From: Novosphingobium pentaromativorans US6-1
GTDB taxonomy: Bacteria > Pseudomonadota > Alphaproteobacteria > Sphingomonadales > Sphingomonadaceae
Direction: 5' to 3'
DNA: 64,000 bases
Assembly: GCF_000767465.1 (NCBI RefSeq)
Contig: NZ_CP009291.1
Location: forward strand, 3,638,501-3,702,500
The translations under genes were made by a program, and so were the position numbers. This document shows, one piece after another, positions 27,320 to 36,082 of the stretch; within the stretch, counting starts at the first letter, position 1; the number at the start of each line of letters is the position of its first letter. The notes beneath the pieces are model-generated. The model was given only the letters and a program-made list of their open reading frames with translations, made no database searches and had not been told where the DNA came from.

Positions 27320-28180
27320 TCAGCTCCGAGCGGGCTGCGCCAGCAGGTCAAGCAACAGGCGGTTCACCTCCTGCGGCCTTTCATACATGATCCAGTGGCC
27401 GCCATCCGGGACAACGTGAAAGCCGAAATCGGCAATGACCGATCGGATCGCTTCGGCCTGCAAGGCGGGGTCGGGATGGAGCCTGTCCTTCTCTCCCCAG
27501 ATCCATGAGACCGGCACGGGGATTTCGGGCAGGATTCTCAAAAGGCGATCGGGCAGTACCAGCGGTGCAACATCCAGCTTGCATCGCGGTACGTTCAGCA
27601 ATTGCAGGTCGACTGCCAGATCGTCGGCGCGGGCCGGATCGGCCAGCATCATCGACTGCAGGTTGGCGCGCACCGCCTCGCGACGCTCGTTCCCTTCGAG
27701 GCCCTTCATCCGCCGGATAGGGTAGTCGCCCCTCGGTGTGTCGAGACCGCCAGTGTCGAGCAGGATGAGCCGGCGTACAACGTCGGACTGACAGATCGCC
27801 AGAAAGGCCGCGATGACACCTCCGAAGGAAAAGCCGACAACATCGACGGGCAACCGTTCCGGAGAGATTTCCCTCAAGCCCTGCGCCAGCAGCGCAACGA
27901 TCGTCTCGTTTTCTTCGCGCGGCGGTGGCGCAGATTCGCCGCAGCCGGGCAGGTCCGGCGCAATGACGGTGTAGTGCTGCGACAGCGCCTCTATGTTGCA
28001 GATCCAGTGCGACCACGCGCCATGCGCTCCATGCAGCAGCAGGAGGGGAGGGCCGTCGCCCCATAGTCGCCAGACAAGATCGCCATGATCGCTGGCGGTG
28101 GTTATCCGGCGTGCGCTGGCCTCCAGGCTGGCGAACGGCGCGCCCGGCAGCCCATGTCCTCCGTCTTGCGAAAGGCTCAT
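27320..28180 (-). CDS. Alpha/beta hydrolase
   Basis: A 286-residue alpha/beta-hydrolase with the oxyanion HGAHG (50-54), nucleophile Ser118 in GFSFGG, a likely acid in WGEKDRLHPD, and histidine in DGGHWIMYE. The family includes esterases, lactonases and C-C bond hydrolases of ring-cleavage products. It ends 22 bases from the convergent Rieske gene and follows the fused acyl-CoA dehydrogenase in the leftward operon. The ribosome site at ATG 28180 is weak, so the start is less sure. Confidence 0.88.
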   Translation of the reverse strand: MSLSQDGGHGLPGAPFASLEASARRITTASDHGDLVWRLWGDGPPLLLLHGAHGAWSHWICNIEALSQHYTVIAPDLPGCGESAPPPREENETIVALLAQGLREISPERLPVDVVGFSFGGVIAAFLAICQSDVVRRLILLDTGGLDTPRGDYPIRRMKGLEGNERREAVRANLQSMMLADPARADDLAVDLQLLNVPRCKLDVAPLVLPDRLLRILPEIPVPVSWIWGEKDRLHPDPALQAEAIRSVIADFGFHVVPDGGHWIMYERPQEVNRLLLDLLAQPARS

Positions 28181-28225
28181 CGGGCGGGTTTCGTCGGTGA
28201 GATCGGCAACATGCGATGGACCGCG

Positions 28226-30430
28226 TCAGGCGCGACTTCTGGGCATTCCCAGCCTGCGCTCCGCGACCATGCTGCGCAGCACCTCGGACGTGCCGCCGTA
28301 AACGCTGGTGGCCGCCGAATGGCGATAGCCTTGCTCGATCAGGCCGATGCCCGATTTTCCGCGAACGAGTGAATCGGGCGCGGTCAGATCCAGCAGGTCG
28401 GCCGAGTCGGATATGAACTTGCTGGTGGTGAACACTTTGGATGCCGGGCCCTGCGCCTTGTCGGCGCGGCCCTTGGCCTGCGACCATATGCTGCGAACCG
28501 CCATCAGTTCGATGATGCGGGCATGGCCCTGCGTTCGAGCCAGACGGGAAAGGACGTCGGGATGCTCGATCGCGGGCTTGCCGCCGCGCGTGTTCCTGCG
28601 CGCCCATTCGGCCGCGGCCTTCACCATCGTGCGTTCGGCCTGATGATAGCCGCTGGCGCCCTGTTCAAGCTGGAGCGCGGCGCTCATTACCTTCACGCCG
28701 CCATTGACTTCGCCCAGTCGATACCGATCGGGTATGCGGACATCGGAATAGAACGTCGCGTTGGTCCGCTCGTCCATATAGGTGAAGATCGGCTGCACCT
28801 CGATGCCTGGTGAGTCCATCGGCACCAGGAACAGGGTGATGCCCTTGTGCTTGGGCAGATCGGGATCGGTGCGCGTCAGCAGCAGCACATAGCTGGCCAT
28901 GTTGGCGCCCGATGTGAACATCTTCTGCCCATTGATGACCCATTCGTCCCCGTCGCGCACGGCGCGGGTCTTGGCGGCGAACACGTCGGAACCGCCCGAT
29001 GGTTCTGTATATCCCAGGCAGGTGAGAATCTCGCCCCCACCGATCCGGGGAAGCACTTCCTGCTGCAATTCCGGGGTGCCGAAGCGCATCACGATCTCAC
29101 CGACCATGAAGGCCACCTGGCGTGGGGTGCCGGTATAGCCGAATTCGTTCCAGACGGCAGCGCTTTCGCGCGCCGCGGCACTGGTTACGCCGCGACCTCC
29201 CCATTGCTTCGGCCATGACGGCATGAGCAGGCCGGCCTTGCCCAGCGCTCGGCTGAATTCCCAATGATGCCCTTCGAACGAGTGATCGGGCACGCCGCGC
29301 AATTCCTGCGGCATATGCTCTTCGAAAAAGGCGCGGGTCTCTTCCACCAGCCCGAGTTCCTCGACGGCCGGCTTGAAGTCGAGCGGCATGTCGCCCGCGG
29401 GTGGCAGGGCAACCGTTTCATCGAGGAACAGTCGGCGGCCCGCAGCTTCCAGCGCTTCGGACGGATCGCCGCCAACCAGCGAAAACGCCTTCGCGCGGCG
29501 GTTGTAGAGCTGGACATCGTATTCGTTGGTCAGGCCATAGCCGCCCAGTGTGTGCACGGCATGGGCTACCGACCGGGTGGCGTTGCCAACCGCCCACCAC
29601 CAGGCGAACGCCGACATGGCCGGCGCTTCGGGATCGTTCTCGCCGATGGCCTTGGCAATCCACCACAGCAGGAGTTCGCCGCCATCGGCATCGATCACAT
29701 CGTCGGCAAGCGGGTGGGAGATGCTTTGATAGGTGCCGATCTGTACTCCGAAGGCTTGGCGTTCGCTGGCATAATCCGCAGCCATCTGGATTGCCTGCTG
29801 CGAAAGCCCGATCAGCATGGCGGCGTTGAGGAGGCGCCATTCCTCAACGGCCGAATCCCAAAGCCTGCGGGCCTCGTCGCCGGTGGCGAGCGTGTGCTTT
29901 TCGCACGCACCGGGATCGAGATGGGCGAGGGCGCATCCGGCCAGCGCGGTGACGGGTTCCGGCTTCCCTGTCGGGATCAGCAAGAGCAGCGCTTCGCCGT
30001 CATAGGCCATCACGCCCGCAGCGACTGCCCCGCCGCAGGTGAGAACCTTCTTTCCCGGCTCGATCGGTCGGAGCGCGATAGTCAGGACCGTTTCACCGTC
30101 GCCAGACCGCTCGATCCAGGTCTTGGCCAGTTCCGAGCCAATTTCGTCCAGTACGCGCAGGGTTACGATGGCTTCGGCCAGCGGTACGGAAACCAGCCGT
30201 CGTCCGGCCTGTTTCAGGATAAGCATCGTATCGAACAGGCTCATCTCGCCGCCCAGATCCGACTGGATGCGCATGGTCGGCGCCCCCATCTCGACCACTG
30301 CGCGCCAGAGTTCCGGATCGAAGCCGGTCGGCTCCGCTGCACGGACGCGGTCAATCGAGGATTCGGTTTCGAAGAAGCGTTCGAACGTATCGCTCAGCAT
30401 GGATGACGATTCGGGAAGTTCCAGGTTCAT
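28226..30430 (-). CDS. Fused two-domain acyl-CoA dehydrogenase (FadE34-like)
   Basis: Two acyl-CoA dehydrogenase domains lie in one 734-residue chain, split near residue 355. The first half keeps the C-terminal landmark HTLGGYGLTNEYDVQLYNRR but lacks a clear FAD-binding middle domain. The second half has ILTCLGYTEPSGGSDVF and WVINGQKMFTSGANM, typical flavin-site segments, and ends SVYGGTSEVLRSMVAERRLG, with YGGT where medium-chain enzymes carry YEGT. This resembles a fused version of the heterotetrameric acyl-CoA dehydrogenases, as in mycobacterial FadE34, that act on bulky steroid side chains. It is cotranscribed with two further acyl-CoA dehydrogenase genes. Confidence 0.9.
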   Translation of the reverse strand: MNLELPESSSMLSDTFERFFETESSIDRVRAAEPTGFDPELWRAVVEMGAPTMRIQSDLGGEMSLFDTMLILKQAGRRLVSVPLAEAIVTLRVLDEIGSELAKTWIERSGDGETVLTIALRPIEPGKKVLTCGGAVAAGVMAYDGEALLLLIPTGKPEPVTALAGCALAHLDPGACEKHTLATGDEARRLWDSAVEEWRLLNAAMLIGLSQQAIQMAADYASERQAFGVQIGTYQSISHPLADDVIDADGGELLLWWIAKAIGENDPEAPAMSAFAWWWAVGNATRSVAHAVHTLGGYGLTNEYDVQLYNRRAKAFSLVGGDPSEALEAAGRRLFLDETVALPPAGDMPLDFKPAVEELGLVEETRAFFEEHMPQELRGVPDHSFEGHHWEFSRALGKAGLLMPSWPKQWGGRGVTSAAARESAAVWNEFGYTGTPRQVAFMVGEIVMRFGTPELQQEVLPRIGGGEILTCLGYTEPSGGSDVFAAKTRAVRDGDEWVINGQKMFTSGANMASYVLLLTRTDPDLPKHKGITLFLVPMDSPGIEVQPIFTYMDERTNATFYSDVRIPDRYRLGEVNGGVKVMSAALQLEQGASGYHQAERTMVKAAAEWARRNTRGGKPAIEHPDVLSRLARTQGHARIIELMAVRSIWSQAKGRADKAQGPASKVFTTSKFISDSADLLDLTAPDSLVRGKSGIGLIEQGYRHSAATSVYGGTSEVLRSMVAERRLGMPRSRA

Positions 30431-30495
30431 TCTTGCTTCCGTTCAGGTGGTCTAGTGGTGGATGCAGCGGTGTACGTTTGGCGATGCCGGGATGG

Positions 30496-31752
30496 TCAGG
30501 CGTCGTCCTTTTGACCGCCGTTCCTGTTATGGCGCAGTTCATTGAAAGGCAGCTTGCGGCTGGGATCGGCTTCTCTCGGCAAACCCAGGAAGCGCTCGGC
30601 CACGCCGTTGAGCTGCATTTCCAGCGTGCCGCCGCCGATGCGATGGGTGGTGACGCGGGCCATGCCGATGGCGATATCTTCGCCCGGTCCCGCCACTACG
30701 CCCTCGGCGCCGGCGAGTTCGGACAGCAGCGCGGTGCGCCGGACATCGACCCGGGCCGCCATCAGGCTCGAAACCGAACCGGCGGATGGCGGCAGCGCGC
30801 CGCTGCGCACACCTGAACCCACCCGCCGCGTGGTCAGCTTGTGGATCGCATCGATGACATAGGCCTCGCCGATCAGCTGGCGGGCGTGGGGATCGTCGGC
30901 GACGCCCAGGCTTCGGGCCAGTTCGGCGTAGCGCGGATTGAGGTCTATTTCTGCCGCGTCGACGGCCGCGTCGACGCCTTCGTGCCAGCCGCGTGCCATG
31001 CCCGCCTTTTCAGCGGCAAGCTGGGTGCCGGCCGTGGTCCAGCCGCCATTGACCTCGCCGATGACATGATCGTCGGGCACTTCCAGGTCGTCCATGAACT
31101 CCTGGCAGAAATCGCTCTCGCCGTTGATGAGCTTCAAGGGCGTGATGGTCATGCCAGGCGCCCTCATGTTCACCGCGAACATGGTGAGGCCTGCATGTTT
31201 GGGCACGGTCCAGTCGGTACGCGCCAGGCACATGCCCATGTCGCAGTCGCTGCCCCCGGTGGTCCACACTTTCGATCCATTGAGGATCCATGTATCGCCG
31301 CGTTTCTCTGCCCGCGTGATGACCCCGGCGAGGTCCGATCCTCCCGAGGGCTCGGACAAGAGCTGGCACCAGATATGGTCGCCGCGCAGCATGGCGGGAA
31401 TATAAGTCTTCTTCAGCGTTTCGTTGCCGTGCTTCAGCAGCACGGGCAGCACGATGTTGAAGGCATTGCCGAAATGCCAGGCGAGCCGATAGGGCTTGGC
31501 CTCTTCGTAGAAGATGTCTGAAAATCGGCGGTCCAGGCCCTGTCCGCCATAAGCTTTCGGCACTTCGATGCCGGCAAGCCCGCCGTCCCACAGCGCCTTC
31601 TGGATCGCGCGGTCCTTTTCGACCAGCGCCTTGTCCTCCCAGTCCATGAAGGGTTCGCCGGGAATGCGCGGGGGAAGGTGCGCCTTCATATATTCGCGCG
31701 CCTTCATGCGGAATGCGCGTTCGTCTTCGGTGCCCTGACTTTCGCTCGTCAT
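30496..31752 (-). CDS. Acyl-CoA dehydrogenase
   Basis: A 418-residue acyl-CoA dehydrogenase with the flavin-site segments WCQLLSEPSGGSDLAG and WILNGSKVWTTGGSDCD, and C-terminal HRIGGGTLEMQLNG in place of the usual YEGT glutamate motif. ATG 31752 has AAGGGA upstream; the longer open frame overlaps the neighbour and is rejected. It follows another, more divergent acyl-CoA dehydrogenase gene by 10 bases. Such adjacent unequal pairs usually form alpha2-beta2 complexes that introduce an alpha-beta double bond into branched or polycyclic acyl-CoAs. Confidence 0.92.
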   Translation of the reverse strand: MTSESQGTEDERAFRMKAREYMKAHLPPRIPGEPFMDWEDKALVEKDRAIQKALWDGGLAGIEVPKAYGGQGLDRRFSDIFYEEAKPYRLAWHFGNAFNIVLPVLLKHGNETLKKTYIPAMLRGDHIWCQLLSEPSGGSDLAGVITRAEKRGDTWILNGSKVWTTGGSDCDMGMCLARTDWTVPKHAGLTMFAVNMRAPGMTITPLKLINGESDFCQEFMDDLEVPDDHVIGEVNGGWTTAGTQLAAEKAGMARGWHEGVDAAVDAAEIDLNPRYAELARSLGVADDPHARQLIGEAYVIDAIHKLTTRRVGSGVRSGALPPSAGSVSSLMAARVDVRRTALLSELAGAEGVVAGPGEDIAIGMARVTTHRIGGGTLEMQLNGVAERFLGLPREADPSRKLPFNELRHNRNGGQKDDA

Positions 31753-31762
31753 CTCAAGTCCC

Positions 31763-32890
31763 TTACAATCCGGCCAGGCGGCACAGCCGCTCGTGATGGG
31801 CTGCTGGCGTGCCCAGAAGAGCTTCGTTGGAAACGGCGCGGCGGCCATAGAAATGAATATCGTGTTCCCACGTCATCCCGATCCCGCCATGCATATGCAT
31901 GCAGTCGCGAACGATTTCCGTGCCCCATTTGCCGCATTGGCTCTTGGCGATGCTGGCGGCGATCGCGGCATCGGAAGCCTGGTCTTTCACCGCCTTCGCC
32001 GCATGCGCCACCGCGGCCTTCATACCCATGAGCTGGGTGGCGTGGTCGGCAAGGCGGTGCTTGATCGCCTGATAGGATGCGACCGGACGTCCGAAAACCA
32101 ATCGTTCGTTCGTATATTCAAGGCAGATTTCAAGCGCCCGTTCGACCACGCCGATAGTCTCCGCGCATTGCAGGACGAGCGCGACCTGGAATTGTCGCTC
32201 GACAGCTTCCCCGGCAGCACCGATTTCACCGAGCAGCGCTTCCGTGCTCACGACAACGTCTGCAAAGTCGATATGTGCAATGCGGCGACCTACATCGAGC
32301 GTATCAAGCGGGGTGATCGTGATGCCAGGCGTGTCTGCCGTCAGGAGCACCTGCGTTGCGCCGTCGTCGCCGGCGACACTGACCAGGATCGCATCGGCAA
32401 TCTGGGCGTCGAGCACATAAGCGGCGTGACCGCCAAGGCGCAGGTTTTCCCCCTCGCGCGCGGCACGAACGCCGCCGCCGGCAATGCGGCCGCCTCCGCC
32501 GCGGCGGGCCATCGCCCATGCGACGACCGCCTCGCCACTGGCGAGTTTTGGCAGCCAATGTGCCTTCTGTCCGGACGATCCTGCATCGTTTATCGCGTAT
32601 GCGGCCACGGCACTTGAAAGGAACGGTCCCGGATAGATGACCCGCCCCAGTTCCTCGGCGACGATCGCTGCATCGACCAGGCCTTGCGCGGATTCCGAAA
32701 ATCCGCCGAATTCCTCGGGTATCAGAAGCGCAGTCCAGCCCTGTTCCGCCGCCATCCTCCAGGCATCAAGCGGCATGTCCCGCTTTTCTTCCACAAGCTT
32801 GCGCAGCATGGCGATGGAGGCCCGGTCTTCGACGAACCGCCTCGTGCTGTCTTGCAGCATGACCTGATCTTCGCTCAGATCGATATCCAT
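31763..32890 (-). CDS. Acyl-CoA dehydrogenase, probable partner subunit
   Basis: A 375-residue acyl-CoA dehydrogenase that starts MDIDLSEDQVMLQDSTRRF. The flavin-binding middle segment is degenerate (AWAMARRGGGGRIAGG where the normal protein has xxTEPxxGSD), while the C-terminal CMHMHGGIGMTWEHDIHFYGRR is well kept. That split of features fits one subunit of a heteromeric enzyme completed by the next gene. ATG 32890 follows GAGGAGAGGG. It is the first gene of the leftward operon and faces the enoyl-CoA hydratase operon across a 305-base control region. Confidence 0.9.
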   Translation of the reverse strand: MDIDLSEDQVMLQDSTRRFVEDRASIAMLRKLVEEKRDMPLDAWRMAAEQGWTALLIPEEFGGFSESAQGLVDAAIVAEELGRVIYPGPFLSSAVAAYAINDAGSSGQKAHWLPKLASGEAVVAWAMARRGGGGRIAGGGVRAAREGENLRLGGHAAYVLDAQIADAILVSVAGDDGATQVLLTADTPGITITPLDTLDVGRRIAHIDFADVVVSTEALLGEIGAAGEAVERQFQVALVLQCAETIGVVERALEICLEYTNERLVFGRPVASYQAIKHRLADHATQLMGMKAAVAHAAKAVKDQASDAAIAASIAKSQCGKWGTEIVRDCMHMHGGIGMTWEHDIHFYGRRAVSNEALLGTPAAHHERLCRLAGL

Positions 32891-32986
32891 GCCTTTCCCT
32901 CTCCTCATCGTAATCCGAGAACTCTATTAATCTCGAAGACGATCTAGCTGGCTGTTGTCAGTTGTCGTCGCTCCAGTTAAAACAAA

Positions 32987-33052
32987 TTGCGGTATAAGAA
33001 AACACCGCAAGATGCTTCATGGCATTGCATATCGATCTATCGTCGGCGATAG
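32987..33052. promoter_or_regulatory. Two palindromes in a divergent promoter region
   Basis: The 305 bases (32891-33195) between the leftward acyl-CoA dehydrogenase operon and the rightward hydratase operon contain no gene. They hold a 7-bp inverted repeat, TTGCGGT at 32987-32993 and ACCGCAA at 33004-33010 separated by 10 bases, and a second one, CTATCG-TCGG-CGATAG at 33037-33052. Both look like operator sites for dimeric regulators; which protein binds is unknown. The half-site of the first resembles the TTGC-containing repeats next to the TetR gene. Confidence 0.4.
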
Positions 33053-33195
33053 GGTTAGGTCAATGCACCCGATGGGCTGTCTTGCCGCATATGCGGAAGT
33101 GAAAAGATAGCTTTGTTCTGCGCCCGCTGTGGTGGCATGCCTTGCATGGCGAATAACCGGGAGGCCTTGGCGGGCGTCAAGACAGGAGAGGACCA

Positions 33196-34026
33196 GTGTT
33201 CGAGTTTATCCTTTACGATGTTGCTGATGGCATTGCGACCATCACACTCAATCGTCCCGGTGTCGCCAATGCGCAGCACCAGCCGCTGCTGGAGGAATTG
33301 AACCAGGCGTGGGAAGACGCGGCTGCCGATGACGATGTGCGCGTCATCCTCCTGCGCGCAGAAGGCAAGCATTTTTCCGCCGGTCACGATGTTACGCCCG
33401 AGTCGATTGCGGCAAATCCCGATCTCAAGAAGATGCGGTCGGAAATTCCCAATACCGGGCTGCTTGAACTCTACAAATGGGAAGCCAAGCATTATTTCGG
33501 CTTTAGCCGCCGTTGGCGCGATATCCCCAAGCCGTCGATCGCGGCGGTTCAGGGAGCCTGTATCGCGGGTGGTCTGCTGCTCGCGTGGCCGTGCGACATC
33601 ATCATCGCGGCCGATAATGCGCGTTTTTCCGATCCCGTTGTCCTGATGGGCATCGGCGGCGTGGAATATCATGGTCACACCTGGGAACTCGGTCCGCGCA
33701 AGGCCAAGGAAATGCTCTTCACGGCCAAGCCCATCGGGGCGGAGGAAGCGGAGAAGCGCGGCATGGTCAACAAGGTCGTACCGCTTGCCGATCTTGAAAC
33801 CGAGGCGCGCGAGATGGCGGCGCAGATCGCAAAAATGCATCCCCATGCACTGGCCATGGCGAAGCGTGCAGTGAACCAGACGATGGATATCATGGGGCAG
33901 TATGCCGCGCTCCAGTCGGTATTCGACATTCATCAGCTTGGCCATGCCTCGGCCTATGCGCAGGGCGGGCAGATGATCCTGACAGATCATCTCGGGATCA
34001 AGGCTGCGGGCAAGGACAAGAGCTGA
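33196..34026 (+). CDS. Enoyl-CoA hydratase/isomerase family protein
   Basis: A 276-residue crotonase-fold protein. The oxyanion-hole segments are FSAGHD (near 60) and GACIAGGLLLAWPCD (near 118); DPVVLMGIGGVEY occupies the catalytic-loop region. It should hydrate a trans-2-enoyl-CoA or act as a related isomerase. GTG 33196 follows AGGAGAGG. It is the first gene of a tight plus-strand operon; its stop shares one base with the start of the next hydratase gene (TGATG). Confidence 0.9.
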   Translation: MFEFILYDVADGIATITLNRPGVANAQHQPLLEELNQAWEDAAADDDVRVILLRAEGKHFSAGHDVTPESIAANPDLKKMRSEIPNTGLLELYKWEAKHYFGFSRRWRDIPKPSIAAVQGACIAGGLLLAWPCDIIIAADNARFSDPVVLMGIGGVEYHGHTWELGPRKAKEMLFTAKPIGAEEAEKRGMVNKVVPLADLETEAREMAAQIAKMHPHALAMAKRAVNQTMDIMGQYAALQSVFDIHQLGHASAYAQGGQMILTDHLGIKAAGKDKS

Positions 34027-34838
34027 TGCTGCGGATAGAGGATGCCGCCGGCGTCCGCACGCTTACGCTCGACCGGCCAGACCGGCTCAACACCTTGACG
34101 CCCGGTCTGAACCGGAAACTGCACGAGGCCTTGATCGATTGCGCGCGCGATCCCGGTGTGAAGGCAGTAGTGCTCACTGGGGCTGGACGCGGATTTTGCG
34201 CGGGCTTCGACCTGTCAGGCGGGGGCGAGGAGCCTGACGAGATCAAGAAGCGTTGGGGCGACGATCCCATCTATCTTGAACCGGAGCAGGTTGCGGCGCG
34301 TCTCGATCAGGATGCGCAAATCGCCATCCTGTTGCATCGGATGTCGAAGCCTACCATCGCGTCCATCCGCGGGGCGGCGGCGGGCAGCGGGCTTGTGCTG
34401 GCAGCGGCGTGCGATCTGCGCATTGCTTCGGAAACGGCCCTGTTCAAGACCGCATTTGCGAGCGCCGGACGGTGCGGGGATCCCGGCGGTTCCTATTTGC
34501 TGACGAAGCTGGTCGGACCGGCCATGACCCGCGAGCTCTATTTGCTGGACGAGAAGGTTCCGGCTGAGCGCGCGCTTGCGATCGGCCTGGTCAACAAGGT
34601 GGTACCCGACGATCGGCTCGAAGAGGAAACCGCTATCCTCGCGTCACGCTTCGCCAACGGACCTTCGCTCGCCTATGCGGGGATAAAGCGCAATCTCAAC
34701 GCTGCCGAAACGGGCACGCTTGAAGAGACGATCGCTATCGAGGGGCCTGCGAATGCGCGAGCCAGCCTCTCGCATGACGGAAAAGAGGCAGGACGAGCTT
34801 TCATGGAAAAGCGCGCTCCTCGTTTCAGGGGTTATTGA
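34026..34838 (+). CDS. Enoyl-CoA hydratase/isomerase family protein
   Basis: A second crotonase-fold protein, 270 residues, with FCAGFDLSGGG and RGAAAGSGLVLAAACD oxyanion-hole segments and AGRCGDPGGSYLL in the catalytic region. It is clearly a different subfamily from its neighbour, so the pair may act on different intermediates or double-bond positions. It joins both neighbours by TGATG one-base overlaps, showing translational coupling within the operon. Confidence 0.9.
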   Translation: MLRIEDAAGVRTLTLDRPDRLNTLTPGLNRKLHEALIDCARDPGVKAVVLTGAGRGFCAGFDLSGGGEEPDEIKKRWGDDPIYLEPEQVAARLDQDAQIAILLHRMSKPTIASIRGAAAGSGLVLAAACDLRIASETALFKTAFASAGRCGDPGGSYLLTKLVGPAMTRELYLLDEKVPAERALAIGLVNKVVPDDRLEEETAILASRFANGPSLAYAGIKRNLNAAETGTLEETIAIEGPANARASLSHDGKEAGRAFMEKRAPRFRGY

Positions 34839-36043
34839 TGGCCGCGCTCCAAGGCATTCGCGTTCTGGACTTCGGTCGTTACGTGGCCGGGCCATATTGT
34901 GCAATGATGCTGGCGGATTTCGGCGCGGACGTCATCCGCATCGAACGGCCCGGCGGCGGCGATGACCGGGCCATCACCCCGATTACGGAGAGCGGGGAAG
35001 GCGCCGTGTTCCTGCAAGGAAATCGGAACAAGCGCTCCCTGGCACTCGATCCGCGTGGAGAAGAAGGCCGCTCGGTGCTGGCAAGGCTGGTCGCGAGCGC
35101 AGATGTCGTCATCGCCAATGTGCCCGACAGCGTGCTTCCGAAAATGGGTCTTGATTACAAGAGCCTGAGTGCAATCAAGCCCGACATCATCCTGTGCAAT
35201 CTGTCGTCTTTCGGTCCTCAAGGGCCATGGGCCGACCGTCCCGGTTTCGACAGCGTTGGCCAGGCATTGTGTGGCTCCAGCTATCTGACGGGCACGGGAG
35301 AGATCCCCTTCCGTTCACCCATCACCTGGGTCGATAACGGTACGGCGGTGTTCGCGGCCTTCGGTGTCATGGTGGCCTTGTTCGAGCGTGAACGCAGCGG
35401 CATGGGTCAGCAGGTGACGGGCAGCCTGCTTGCCACCGCGCTGGCCTTTTCCGGCTCCTATCTCGTCGAGGAGAACGCGACCGGTGTGGGCCGTGGGCCA
35501 ATCGGCAATCGCGGCCATCTCAATGGGCCCACCGACACTTTCAGGACGAGCGATGGATGGATCGTCACGCAGATTGTCGGGCCGGGTATCTTCAAGCGCT
35601 GGACGCAGCTTATGGAGGAGCCCGAATGGCTGGAGGATCCGCGCTTCGCGACCGATCAACTGCGGGGCGAAAATGGGGCAATCCTCTCGGAACGCATGGC
35701 GCGCTGGTGTGCGGGGCGAACGACGCAGGATGCGCTGGCAACGCTGGCCGAACTGAGCATTCCCGCTGGCCCAGTCCTGTCTCCGCGTCAGGCGCTCGAT
35801 CATCCGCAGGTCGCCGCATCGAACATGCTGGTGCCTATCCAGATGCACGACATGGCGGCTCCCGCCGCGCTGGTGGGGCCAGCGGTCGGGCTGAGTGAGA
35901 CGCCGGGTTCGATTCGTACACCGCCCCCGAGGGCCGGTGAGCACAGCCGCGAAATCTTGCGTGAGGCAGGGCTGGGCGATGAAGAGATCGATCGTTTGAT
36001 TGCCGAAGGTCTGGTCAGTGAAGCGGTCAGTTCCGGTGCCTGA
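34838..36043 (+). CDS. CaiB/BaiF (family III) CoA-transferase
   Basis: A single-domain family III CoA-transferase of 401 residues: VLDFGRYVAGPYCAMMLADFGADVIRIE is split over the N-terminal Rossmann fold, and the catalytic aspartate lies in RPGFDSVGQALCGSS (about residue 137). It transfers CoA from one acid to another without ATP. ATG 34838 overlaps the previous stop by one base; the preceding TTG is in frame but less likely. In contrast to the double enzyme at 19844 it has one complete domain. Confidence 0.92.
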   Translation: MAALQGIRVLDFGRYVAGPYCAMMLADFGADVIRIERPGGGDDRAITPITESGEGAVFLQGNRNKRSLALDPRGEEGRSVLARLVASADVVIANVPDSVLPKMGLDYKSLSAIKPDIILCNLSSFGPQGPWADRPGFDSVGQALCGSSYLTGTGEIPFRSPITWVDNGTAVFAAFGVMVALFERERSGMGQQVTGSLLATALAFSGSYLVEENATGVGRGPIGNRGHLNGPTDTFRTSDGWIVTQIVGPGIFKRWTQLMEEPEWLEDPRFATDQLRGENGAILSERMARWCAGRTTQDALATLAELSIPAGPVLSPRQALDHPQVAASNMLVPIQMHDMAAPAALVGPAVGLSETPGSIRTPPPRAGEHSREILREAGLGDEEIDRLIAEGLVSEAVSSGA

Positions 36044-36082
36044 GCTTTTTTGACGGCGCACATAGGGAAGAGGTCAGAAGGC

